The translations under genes were made by a program, and so were the position numbers. From Loripinus fragilis (taxonomy: Eukaryota > Mollusca > Bivalvia > Lucinida > Lucinidae), in assembly GCA_964019695.1 (NCBI GenBank), contig CAXHUL010000544.1:248001-312000 (forward strand): 64,000 bases of DNA. The letters are read 5' to 3'. Of the stretch, positions 27,240-40,700 are shown piece after piece. Below the pieces are notes generated by a model, which did not search any database, was not told where the DNA came from, and saw only the letters and a list, made by a program, of their open reading frames with translations. Numbering within the stretch: position 1 is the first letter of the stretch; each line of letters begins with the position of its first letter.

Positions 27240-30200
27240 TTTCTGTCTCATTGGGTCCTATTCTTGCAATACCTGTTTCTGTCTCATTGGGTTCTGTTCT
27301 TGCAATACCTTCTTCCTGTTTTATTTCATTCTATTCTTGCAATACCTGTTTCTGTCTCATTGGGTTCTATTTCTGCAATACCTGTTTCTGTCTCTTTGGA
27401 TTCTATTCTTGCAATCCCTTTTTCTTTTTCATTAGGTTCTATTCTTGCAATACCTGTTTCTGTTTCATTGGGTTCTATTCTTGCAATACCTGTTTCTGTC
27501 TCATTGGATTCTTTTCTTGCAATACCTGTTTCTGTTTCATTGGGTTCTATTCGTGCAATACCTGTTTCTGTCTCATTGGGTTCTATTCTTGCAATACCTG
27601 TTTCTGTCTCATTGGGTTCTATTATTGCAATACCTGTTTCTGTCTCATTGGGTCCTTTCCTTGCAATACCTGTTTCTGTCTCATTGGGTTCTGTTCTTGC
27701 AATACCTATTTCTGTTTCATTTCATTCTATTCTTGCAATACCTGTTTCTGTCTCATTGGGTTCTATTTCTGCAATACCTGTTTCTGTCTCTTTGGATTCT
27801 ATTCTTGCAATACCTTTTTCTTTTTCATTAGGTTCTATTCTTGCAATACCTGTTTCTGTTTCATTGTGTTCTATTCTTGCAATACCTGTTTCTGTCTCAT
27901 TGGGTTCTATTCTTGCAATACCTGTTTCTGTCTCATTGGGTTCTATTCTTGCAATACCTGTTTCTGTCTCATTGGGTTCTATTCTTGCAATACCTATTTC
28001 TGTACCATTGGGTCCTATTCTAGCAATACCTGTTTCTGTTTAATTGGGTTCTATTCTTGTAATACCTGTTTCTGTTTCATTGGGTTCTATTCTTGCAATA
28101 CCTGTTTCTGTTTCATTGGGTTCTATTCTTGCAATACCTGTTTCTGTTTCATTGGGTTCTATTCTTGCAATACCTGTTTCTGTTTCATTGGGTTCTATTC
28201 TTGCAATACCTGTTTCTGTCTCATTGGGTTCTATTCTTGCAATACCTTTTTCTGTTTCATTTCATTCTATTCTTGCAATACCTGTTTCTGTCTCATTGGG
28301 TTCTATTTCTGCAATACCTGTTTCTGTCTCTTTGGATTCTATTCTTGCAATACCTTTTTTTTATTAGGTTCTATTCTTGCAATACCTGTTTCTGTTTCAT
28401 TGGGTTCTATTCTTGCAATACCTGTTTCTGTCTCATTGGGTTCTATTCTTGCAATACCTGTTTCTGTCTCATTGGGTTCTATTCTTGCAATACCTGTTTC
28501 TGTTTCATTGGGTTCTATTCTTGCAATACCTGTTTCTGTTTCATTGGGTTCTATTCTTGCAATACCTGTTTCTGTTTCATTGGGTTCTATTCTTGCAATA
28601 CCTGTTTCTGTCTCATTGGGTTCTATTCTTGCAATACCTTTTTCTGTTTCATTTCATTCTATTCTTGCAATACCTGTTTCTGTCTCATTGGGTTCTATTT
28701 CTGCAATACCTGTTTCTGTCTCTTTGGATTCTATTCTTGCAATACCTTTTTTTTTATTAGGTTCTATTCTTGCAATACCTGTTTCTGTTTCATTGGGTTC
28801 TATTCTTGCAATACCTGTTTCTGTCTCATTGGGTTCTATTCTTGCAATACCTGTTTCTGTTTCATTGGGTTCTATTCTTGCAATACCTGTTTCTGTCTCA
28901 TTGGGTTCTATTCTTGCAATACCTGTTTCTGTCTCATTGGGTTTTGTTCTTGCAATACCTGTTTCTGTCTTATTGGGTTCTATTCTTGCAATTCCTGTTT
29001 CTGTCTCATTGGGTTCTATTCTTGCAATACCTGTTTCTGTCTCATTGGGTTCTATTCTTGCAATACCTGTTTCTGTTTCATTGGGTTCTATTCTTGCAAT
29101 ACCTGTTTCTGTCTCATTGGGTTCTATTCTTGCAATACCTGTTTCTGTCTCATTGGGTTCTGTTCTTGCAATACCTGTTTCTGTCTTATTGGGTTCTATT
29201 CTTGCAATACCTGTTTCTGTCTCATTGGGTTCTATTCTTGCAATACCTGTTTCTGTCTCATTGGGTTCTATTCTTGCAATACCTGTTTCTGTCTCATTGG
29301 GTCCTATTCTTGCAATAACTGTTTCTGTCTCATTGGGTTCTGTTCTTGCAATACCTATTTCTATTTCTGTTTCATTTCATTCTATTCTTGCAATATCTGT
29401 TTCTGTCTCATTGGGTTCTATTTCTGCAATACCTGTTTCTGTCTCTTTGGATTCTATTCTTGCAATACCTTTTTCTTTTTCATTAGGTTCTATTCTTGCA
29501 ATACCTGTTTCTGTTTCATTGGGTTCTATTCTTGCAATACCTGTTTCTGTCTCATTGGGTTCTATTCTTGCAATACCTGTTTCTGTCTCATTGGGTTCTA
29601 TTCTTGCAATACCTGTTTCTGTTTCATTGGGTTCTGTTCTTGCAATACCTGTTTCTGTCTCATTGGGTTCTATTCTTGCAATACCTCTATCTATTTCATT
29701 GAGTTCTATTCTTGCAATACCTGTTTCTGTCTCATTGGGTTCTATTCTTGCAATACCTGTTTCTGTTTCATTGGGTTCTATTCTTGTAATACCTGTTTCT
29801 GTTTCATTGGGTTCTATTCTTGCAATACCTGTTTCTGTTTCATTGGGTTCTATTCTTACAATACCTGTTTCTGTCTCATTGGGTTCTATTCTTGCAATAC
29901 CTGTTTCTGTCTCATTGGGTTCTATTCTTGCAATACCTGTTTCTGTCTCATTGGGTTCTGTTCTTGCAATACCTGTTTCTGTCTCATTGGGTTCTATTCT
30001 TGCAATACCTGTTAATGTCTCATTGGGTTCTGTTCTTGCATTACCTATTTTTGTCTTATTGGGTTCTATTCTTGCAATACCTGTTTCTGTCTCATTGGGT
30101 TCTATTCTTGCAATACCTGTTTCTGTCTCATTGGGTTCTGTTCTTGCAATACCTGTTTCTGTCTTATTGGGTTCTATTCTTGCAATACCTGTTTCTGTCT

Positions 30201-33200
30201 CATTGGGTTCTATTCTTGCAATACCTGTTTCTGTTTCATTGGGTTTTATTCTTGCAATACCTGTTTCTGTCTCATTGGGTTCTATTCTTGCAATACCTGT
30301 TTCTGTCGTATTGGGTTCTGTTCTTGCAATACCTGTTTCTGTCTCATTGGGCTCTATTCTTGCAATACCTCTATCTATTTCATTGAGTTATATTCTTGCA
30401 ATACCTGTTTCTGTCTCATTGGGTTCTATTCTTGCAATACCTGTTTCTGTTTCATTGGGTTCTATTCTTGTAATACCTGTTTCTGTTTCATTGGGTTCTA
30501 TTCTTGCAATACCTGTTTCTGTTTCATTGGGTTCTATTCTTGCAATACCTGTTTCTGTCTCATTGGGTTCTATTCTTGCAATACCTGTTTCTGTTTCATT
30601 GGGTTCTATTCTTGCAATACCTGTTTCTGTCTCATTGGGTTCTATTCTTGCAATACCTGTTTCTGTCTCATTGGGTTCTACTCTTGCAATACCTGTTTCT
30701 GTCTCATTGGGTTCTATTCTTGCAATACCTGTTTCTGTCTCATTAGGTTCTATTCTTGCAATACCTGTTTCTGTCTCATTGGGTTCTATTCTTACAATAC
30801 CTGTTTCTGTCTCATTGGGTTCTATTCTTGCAATACCTGTTTCTGTCTCATTGGGTTCTATTCTTGCAATACCTGTTTCTGTATCATTGGGTCCTATTCT
30901 TGCAATACCTGTTTCTGTCTCATTGGGTTATGTTCTTGCAATACCTTCTTCCTGTTTTATTTCATTCTATTCTTGCAATACCTGTTTCTGTCTCATTGGG
31001 TTCTATTTCTGCAATACCTGTTTCTGTCTCTTTGGATTCTATTCTTGCAATCCCTTTTTCTTTTTCATTAGGTTCTATTCTTGCAATACCTGTTTCTGTT
31101 TCATTGGGTTCTATTCTTGCAATACCTGTTTCTGTCTCATTGGGTTCTATTCTTGCAATACCTGTTTCTGTTTCATTGGGTTCTATTCTTGCAATACCTG
31201 TTTCTGTCTCATTGGGTTCTATTCTTGCAATACCTGTTTCTGTCTCATTGGGTTCTATTCTTGCAATACCTATTTCTGTCTCATTGGGTCCTATTCTTGC
31301 AATAACTGTTTCTGTTTCATTGGGTTCTATTCTTGTAATACCTGTTTCTGTTTCATTGGGTTCTATTCTTGCAATACCTGTTTCTGTCTCATTGGGTTCT
31401 ATTGGGTTCTATTCTTGCAATACCTGTTTCTGTCTCATTGGGTTCTGTTCTTGCAATACCTGTTTCTGTCTTATTGGGTTCTATTTTTGCAATACCTGTT
31501 TCTGTCTCATTGGGTTCTATTCTAGCAATACCTGTTTCTGTCCCATTGGGTTCTGTTCTTGCAATACCTGTTTCTGTCTTATTGGGTTCTATTCTTGCAA
31601 TACCTGTTTCTGTCTCATTGGGTTCTATTCTTGCAATACCTGTTTCTGTTTCATTGGGTTCTATTCTTGCAATACCTGTTTCTGTCTCATTGGGTTCTAT
31701 TCTTGCAATACATGTTTCTGTCTCATTGGGTTCTGTTCTTGCAATACCTGTTTCTGTCTCATTGGGTTCTGTTCTTGCAATACCTATTTCTGTCTTATTG
31801 GGTTCTATTCTTGCAATACCTGTTTCTGTCTCATTGGGTTCTATTCTTGCAATACCTGTTTCTGTCTCATTGGGTTCTGTTCTTGCAATACCTGTTTCTG
31901 TCTAATTGGGTTCTATTCTTGCAATACCTGTTTCTGTCTCATTGGGTTCTATTCTTGCAATACCTGTTTCTGTTTCATTGGGTTCTATTCTTGCAATACA
32001 TGTTTCTGTCTCATTTGGTTCTATTCTTGCAATACCTGTTTCTGTCTCATTTGGTTCTGTTCTTGCAATACCTGTTTCTGTCTCATTGGGTTCTATTCTT
32101 GCAATACCTCTATCTATTTCATTGAGTTCTATTCTTGCAATACCTGTTTCTGTCTCATTGGGTTCTATTCTTGCAATACCTGTTTCTGTTTCATTTGGTT
32201 CTATTCTTGTAATACCTGTTTCTGTTTCATTGGGTTCTATTCTTGCAATACCTGTTTCTGTTTCATTGGGTTCTATTCTTACAATACCTGTTTCTGTCTC
32301 ATTGGGTTCTATTCTTGCAATACCTGTTTCTGTCTCATTGGGTTCTATTCTTGCAATACCTGTTTCTGTCTCATTGGGTTCTATTCTTGCAATACCTGTT
32401 TCTGTCTCATTGGGTCCTATTCTTGCAATACCTGTTTCTGTCTCATTGGGTTCTGTTCTTGCAATACCTATTTCTGTTTCATTTCATTCTATTCTTGCAA
32501 TACCTCTATCTATTTCATTGAGTTATATTCTTGCAATACCTGTTTCTGTCTCATTGGGTTCTATTATTGCAAAACCTGTTTCTGTTTCATTGGGTTCTAT
32601 TCTTGTAATACCTGTTTCTGTTTCATTGGGTTCTATTCTTGCAATACCTGTTTCTGTTTCATTGGGTTCTATTCTTGCAATACCTGTTTCTGTCTCATTG
32701 GGTTCTATTCTTGCAATACCTGTTTCTGTTTCATTGGGTTCTATTCTTGCAATACCTGTTTCTGTCTCATTGGGTTCTATTCTTGCAATACCTGTTTCTG
32801 TCTCATTGGGTTCTATTCTTGCAATACCTGTTTCTGTCTCATTGGGTTCTATTCTTGCAATACCTGTTTCTGTCTCATTGGGTCATATTCTTGCAATACC
32901 TGTTTCTGTCTCATTGGGTTCTGTTCTTGCAATACCTTCTTCCTGTTTTATTTCATTCTATTCTTGCAATACCTGTTTCTGTCTCATTGGGTTCTATTTC
33001 TGCAATACCTGTTTCTGTCTCTTTGGATTCTATTCTTGCAATCCCTTTTTCTTTTTCATTAGGTTCTATTCTTGCAATACCTGTTTCTGTTTCATTGGGT
33101 TCTATTCTTGCAATACCTGTTTCTGTCTCATTGGGTTCTTTTCTTGCAATACCTGTTTCTGTTTCATTGGGTTCTATTCTTGCAATACCTGTTTCTGTCT

Positions 33201-36200
33201 CATTGGGTTCTATTCTTGCAATACCTGTTTCTGTCTCATTGGGTTCTACTCTTGCAATACCTGTTTCTGTCTCATTGGGTCCTTTCCTTGCAATACCTGT
33301 TTCTGTCTCATTGGGTTCTGTTCTTGCAATACCTATTTCTGTTTCATTTCATTCTATTCTTGCAATACCTGTTTCTGTCTCATTAGGTTCTATTTCTGCA
33401 ATACCTGTTTCTGTCTCTTTGGATTCTATTCTTGCAATACCTTTTTCTTTTTCATTAGGTTCTATTCTTGCAATACCTGTTTCTGTTTCATTGTGTTCTA
33501 TTCTTGCAATACCTGTTTCTGTCTCATTGGGTTCTATTCTTGCAATACCTGTTTCTGTCTCATTGGGTTCTATTCTTGCAATACCTGTTTCTGTCTCATT
33601 GGGTTCTATTCTTGCAATACCTATTTCTGTCTCATTGGGTCCTATTCTAGCAATACCTGTTTCTGTTTAATTGGGTTCTATTCTTGTAATACCTGTTTCT
33701 GTTTCATTGGGTTCTATTCTTGCAATACCTGTTTCTGTTTCATTGGGTTCTATTCTTGCAATACCTGTTTCTGTTTCATTGGGTTCTATTCTTGCAATAC
33801 CTGTTTCTGTTTCATTGGGTTCTATTCTTGCAATACCTGTTTCTGTCTCATTGGGTTCTATTCTTGCAATACCTTTTTCTGTTTCATTTCATTCTATTCT
33901 TGCAATACCTGTTTCTGTCTCATTGGGTTCTATTTCTGCAATACCTGTTTCTGTCTCTTTGGATTCTATTCTTGCAATACCTTTTTTTTTATTAGGTTCT
34001 ATTCTTGCAATACCTGTTTCTGTTTCATTGGGTTCTATTCTTGCAATACCTGTTTCTGTCTCATTGGGTTCTATTATTGCAATACCTGTTTCTGTTTCAT
34101 TGGGTTCTATTCTTGCAATACCTGTTTCTGTCTCATTGGGTTCTATTCTTGCAATACCTGTTTCTGTCTCATTGGGTTTTGTTCTAGCAATACCTGTTTC
34201 TGTCTTATTGGGTTCTATTCTTGCAATACATGTTTCTGTCTCATTGGGTTCTATTCTTGCAATACCTGTTTCTGTCTCATTGGGTTCTATTCTTGCAATA
34301 CCTGTTTCTGTTTCATTGGGTTCTATTCTTGCAATACCTGTTTCTGTCTCATTGGGTTCTATTCTTGCAATACCTGTTTCTGTCTCATTGGGTTCTGTTC
34401 TTGCAATACCTGTTTCTGTCTTATTGGGTTCTATTCTTGCAATACCTGTTTCTGTCTCATTGGGTTCTATTCTTGCAATACCTGTTTCTGTCTCATTGGG
34501 TTCTATTCTTGCAATACCTGTTTCTGTCTCATTGGGTCCTATTCTTGAAATAACTGTTTCTGTCTCATTGGGTTCTGTTCTTGCAATACCTATTTCTGTT
34601 TCATTTCATTCTATTCTTGCAATATCTGTTTCTGTCTCATTGGGTTCTATTTCTGCAATACCTGTTTCTGTCTCTTTGGATTCTATTCTTGCAATACCTT
34701 TTTCTTTTTCATTAGGTTCTATTCTTGCAATACCTGTTTCTGTTTCATTGGGTTCTATTCTTGCAATACCTGTTTCTGTCTCATTGGGTTCTATTCTTGC
34801 AATACCTGTTTCTGTCTCATTGGGTTCTATTCTTGCAATACCTGTTTCTGTCTCATTGGGTTCTGTTCTTGCAATACCTGTTTCTGTCTCATTGGGTTCT
34901 ATTCTTGCAATACCTCTATCTATTTCATTGAGTTCTATTCTTGCAATACCTGTTTCTGTCTCATTGGGTTCTATTCTTGCAATACCTGTTTCTGTTTCAT
35001 TGGGTTCTATTCTTGTAATACCTGTTTCTGTTTCATTGGGTTCTATTCTTGCAATACCTGTTTCTGTTTCATTGGGTTTTATTCTTACAATACCTGTTTC
35101 TGTCTCATTGGGTTCTATTCTTGCAATACCTGTTTCTGTCTCATTGGGTTCTATTCTTGCAATACCTGTTTCTGTCTCATTGGGTTCTGTTCTTGCAATA
35201 CCTGTTTCTGTCTCATTGGGTTCTATTCTTGCAATACCTGTTAATGTCTCATTGGGTTCTGTTCTTGCATTACCTATTTCTGTCTTATTGGGTTCTATTC
35301 TTGCAATACCTGTTTCTGTCTCATTGGGTTCTATTCTTGCAATACCTGTTTCTGTCTCATTGGGTTCTGTTCTTGCAATACCTGTTTCTGTCTTATTGGG
35401 TTCTATTCTTGCAATACCTGTTTCTGTCTCATTGGGTTCTATTCTTGCAATACCTGTTTCTGTTTCATTGGGTTCTATTCTTGCAATACCTGTTTCTGTC
35501 TCATTGGGTTCTATTCTTGCAATACCTGTTTCTGTCTCATTGGGTTCTGTTCTTGCAATACCTGTTTCTGTCTATTTGGGCTCTATTCTTGCAATACCTC
35601 TATCTATTTCATTGAGTTATATTCTTGCAATACCTGTTTCTGTCTCATTGGGTTCTATTCTTGCAATACCTGTTTCTGTTTCATTGGGTTCTATTCTTGT
35701 AATACCTGTTTCTGTTTCATTGGGTTCTATTCTTGCAATACCTGTTTCTGTTTCATTGGGTTCTATTCTTGCAATACCTGTTTCTGTCTCATTGGGTTCT
35801 ATTCTTGCAATACCTGTTTCTGTTTCATTGGGTTCTATTCTTGCAATACCTGTTTCTGTCTCATTGGGTTCTATTCTTGCAATACCTGTTTCTGTCTCAT
35901 TGGGTTCTATTCTTGCAATACCTGTTTCTGTCTCATTGGGTTCTATTCTTGCAATACCTGTTTCTGTCTCATTGGGTTCTATTCTTGCAATACCTGTTTC
36001 TGTCTCATTAGGTTCTATTCTTGCAATACCTGTTTCTGTCTCATTGGGTTCTATTCTTACAATACCTGTTTCTGTCTCATTGGGTTCTATTCTTGCAATA
36101 CCTGTTTCTGTCTCATTGGGTTCTATTCTTGCAATACCTGTTTCTGTCTCATTGGGTCCTATTCTTGCAATACCTGTTTCTGTCTCATTGGGTTCTGTTC

Positions 36201-37735
36201 TTGCAATACCTTCTTCCTGTTTTATTTCATTCTATTCTTGCAATACCTGTTTCTGTCTCATTGGGTTCTATTTCTGCAATACCTGTTTCTGTCTCTTTGG
36301 ATTCTATTCTTGCAATCAATTTTTCTTTTTCATTAGGTTCTATGCTTGCAATACCTGTTTCTGTTTCATTGGGTTCTATTCTTGCAATACCTGTTTCTGT
36401 CTCATTGGGTTCTATTCTTGCAATACCTGTTTCTGTTTCATTGGGTTCTATTCTTGCAAAACCTGTTTCTGTCTCATTGGGTTCTATTCTTGCAATACCT
36501 GTTTCTGTCTCATTGGGTTCTATTCTTGCAATACCTATTTCTGTCTCATTGGGTCCTATTCTTGCAATACCTGTTTCTGTTTCATTGGGTTCTATTCTTG
36601 TAATACCTGTTTCTGTTTCATTGGGTTCTATTCTTGCAATACCTGTTTCTGTCTCATTGGGTTCTATTGGGTTCTACTCTTGCAATACCTGTTTCTGTCT
36701 CATTGGGTTCTGTTCTTGCAATACCTGTTTCTGTCTTATTGGGTTCTATTCTTGCAATACCTGTTTCTGTCTCATTGGGTTCTATTCTAGCAATACCTGT
36801 TTCTGTCTCATTGGGTTCTGTTCTTGCAATACCTGTTTCTGTCTTATTGGGTTCTATTCTTGCAATACCTGTTTCTGTCTCATTGGGTTCTATTCTTGCA
36901 ATACCTGTTTCTGTTTCATTGGGTTCTATTCTTGCAATACCTGTTTCTGTCTCATTGGGTTCTATTCTTGCAATACCTGTTTCTGTCTCATTGGGTTCTG
37001 TTCTTGCAATACCTGTTTCTGTCTCATTGGGTTCTGTTCTTGCAATACCTATTTCTGTCATATTGGGTTCTATTCTTGCAATACCTGTTTCTGTCTCATT
37101 GGGTTCTATTCATGCAATACCTGTTTCTGTCTCATTGGGTTCTGTTCTTGCAATACCTGTTTCTGTCTAATTGGGTTCTATTCTTGCAATACCTGTTTTT
37201 GTCTCATTGGGTTCTATTCTTGCAATACCTGTTTCTGTTTCATTGGGTTCTATTCTTGCAATACCTGTTTCTGTCTCATTTGGTTCTATTCTTGCAATAC
37301 CTGTTTCTGTCTCATTTGGTTCTGTTCTTGCAATACCTGTTTCTGTCTCATTGGGTTCTATTCTTGCTATACCTCTATCTATTTCATTGAGTTCTATTCT
37401 TGCAATACCTGTTTCTGTCTCATTGGGTTCTATTCTTGCAATACCTGTTTCTGTTTCATTTGGTTCTATTCTTGTAATACCTGTTTCTGTTTCATTGGGT
37501 TCTATTCTTGCAATACCTGTTTCTGTTTCATTGGGTTCTATTCTTACAATACCTGTTTCTGTCTCATTGGGTTCTATTCTTGCAATACCTGTTTCTGTCT
37601 CATTGGGTTCTATTCTTGCAATACCTGTTTCTGTCTCATTGGGTTCTATTCTTGCAATACCTGTTTCTGTCTCATTGGGTCCTATTCTTGCAATACCTGT
37701 TTCTGTCTCATTGGGTTCTGTTCTTGCAATACCTG
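27240..37735 (-). repeat. Roughly 5.2-5.6 kb higher-order duplication in the right arm
   Basis: The block at about 27240-32470 recurs at about 32870-37735. The offset is 5627 bp for markers at 27.3-28.3 kb, 5229 bp at 29.5-30.5 kb and 5265 bp at 30.8-32.3 kb. Copy 2 therefore lacks a block of about 393 bp present in copy 1 near 28377-28769 and later gains one 36-bp unit. The CTTCTTCCTG variant and the 12-bp partial-unit insertion are shared markers. Confidence 0.75.
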
Positions 37736-40700
37736 TTTCTGTTTCATTTCATTCTATTCTTGAAATACCTGTTTCTGTCTCATTGGGTTCTATTTCTGCA
37801 ATACCTGTTTCTGTCTCTTTGGATTCTATTCTTGCAATATCTTTTTCTTTTTCATTAGGTTCTATTCTTGCAATACCTGTTTCTGTTTCATTGGGTTCTA
37901 TTCTTGCAATACCTGTTTCTGTCTCATTGGGTTCTATTCTTGCAATACCTGTTTCTGTCTCATTGGGTTCTATTCTTGCAATACCTGTTTCTGTCTCATT
38001 GGGTTCTATTCTTGCAATACCTATTTCTGTCTCATTGGGTCCTATTCTTGCAATACCTGTTTCTGTTTAATTGCGTTCTATTCTTGTAATACCTGTTTCT
38101 GTTTCATTGGGTTCTATTCTTGCAATACCTGTTTCTGTTTCATTGGGTTCTATTCTTGCAATACCTGTTTCTGTTTCATTGGGTTCTATTCTTGCAATAC
38201 CTGTTTCTGTTTCATTGGGTTCTATTCTTGCAATACCTGTTTCTGTCTCATTGGGTTCTATTCTTGCAATACCTTTTTCTGTTTCATTTCATTCTATTCT
38301 TGCAATACCTGTTTCTGTCTCATTGGGTTCTATTTCTGCAATACCTGTTTCTTTCTCTTTGGATTCTATTCTTGCAATACCTTTTTTTTTCATTAGGTTC
38401 TATTCTTGCAATACCTGTTTCTGTTTCATTGGGTTCTATTCTTGCAATACCTGTTTCTGTCTCATTGGGTTCTATTCTTGCAATACCTGTTTCTGTTTCA
38501 TTGGGTTCTATTCTTGCAATACCTGTTTCTGTCTCATTGGGTTTTGTTCTTGCAATACCTGTTTCTGTCTTATTGGGTTCTATTCTTTCAATACCTGTTT
38601 CTGTCTCATTGGGTTCTATTCTTGCAATACCTGTTTCTGTCTCATTGGGTTCTATTCTTGCAATACCTGTTTCTGTTTCATTGGGTTCTATTCTTGCAAT
38701 ACCTGTTTCTGTTTCATTGGGTTCTATTCTTGCAATACCTGTTTCTGTCTCATTGGGTTTTGTTCTTGCAATACCTGTTTCTGTCTTATTGGGTTCTATT
38801 CTTTCAATACCTGTTTCTGTCTCATTGGGTTCTATTCTTGCAATACCTGTTTCTGTCTCATTGGGTTCTATTCTTGCAATACCTGTTTCTGTTTCATTGG
38901 GTTCTATTCTTGCAATACCTGTTTCTGTCTCATTGGGTTCTATTCTTGCAATACCTGTTTCTGTCTCATTGGGTTCTATTCTTGCAATACCTGTTTCTGT
39001 CTCATTGGGTCCTATTCTTGCAATAACTGTTTCTGTCTCATTGGGTTCTGTTCTTGCAATACCTATTTCTGTTTCATTTCATTCTATTCTTGCAATATCT
39101 GTTTCTGTCTCATTGGGTTCTATTTCTGCAATACCTGTTTCTGTCTCTTTGGATTCTATTCTTGCAATACCTTTTTCTTTTTCATTAGGTTCTATTCTTG
39201 CAATACCTGTTTCTGTTTCATTGGGTTCTATTCTTGCAATACCTGTTTCTGTCTCATTGGGTTCTATTCTTGCAATACCTGTTTCTGTCTCATTGGGTTC
39301 TATTCTTGCAATAGCTGTTTCTGTCTCATTGGGTTCTGTTCTTGCAATACCTGTTTCTGTCTCATTGGGTTCTATTCTTGCAATACCTCTATCTATTTCA
39401 TTGAGTTCTATTCTTGCAATACCTGTTTCTGTCTCATTGGGTTCTATTCTTGCAATACCTGTTTCTGTTTCATTGGGTTCTATTCTTGTAATACCTGTTT
39501 CTGTTTCATTGGGTTCTATTCTTGCAATACCTGTTTCTGTTTCATTGGGTTCTATTCTTACAATACCTGTTTCTGTCTCATTGGGTTCTATTCTTGCAAT
39601 ACCTGTTTCTGTCTCATTGGGTTCTATTCTTGCAATACCTGTTTCTGTCTCATTGGGTTCTATTCTTGCAATACCTGTTTCTGTCTCATTGGGTCCTATT
39701 CTTGCAATACCTATTTCTGTCTCATTGGGTTCTGTTCTTGCAATACCTTTTTCTGTTTCATTTCATTCTACTCTTGCAATACCTGTTTCTGTCTCATTGG
39801 GTTCTATTTCTGCAATACCTGTTTCTGTCTCTTTGGATTCTATTCTTGCAATACCTTTTTCTTTTTCATTAGGTTCTATTCTTGCAATACCTGTTTCTGT
39901 TTCATTGGGTTCTATTCTTGCAATACCTGTTTCTGTTTCATTGGGTTCTATTCTTGCAATACCTGTTTCTGTCTCATTGGGTTCTATTCTTGCAATACCT
40001 GTTTCTGTCTCATTGGGTTCTATTCTTGCAATACCTATTTCTGTCTCATTGGGTCCTATTCTTGCAATACCTGTTTCTGTTTAATTGGGTTCTATTCTTG
40101 TAATACCTGTTTCTGTCTCATTGGGTCCTATTCTTGCAATAACTGTTTCTGTCTCATTGGGTTCTGTTCTTGCAATACCTATTTCTGTTTCATTTCATTC
40201 TATTCTTGCAATATCTGTTTCTGTCTCATTGGGTTCTATTTCTGCAATACCTGTTTCTGTCTCTTTGGATTCTATTCTTGCAATACCTTTTTCTTTTTCA
40301 TTAGGTTCTATTCTTGCAATACCTGTTTCTGTTTCATTGGGTTCTATTCTTGCAATACCTGTTTCTGTCTCATTGGGTTCTATTCTTGCAATACCTGTTT
40401 CTGTCTCATTGGGTTCTATTCTTGCAATAGCTGTTTCTGTCTCATTGGGTTCTGTTCTTGCAATACCTGTTTCTGTCTCATTGGGTTCTATTCTTGCAAT
40501 ACCTCTATCTATTTCATTGAGTTCTATTCTTGCAATACCTGTTTCTGTCTCTTTGGATTCTATTCTTGCAATACCTTTTTCTTTTTCATTAGGTTCTATT
40601 CTTGCAATACCTGTTTCTGTTTCATTGGGTTCTATTCTTGCAATACCTGTTTCTGTCTCATTGGGTTCTATTCTTGCAATACCTGTTTCTGTCTCATTGG

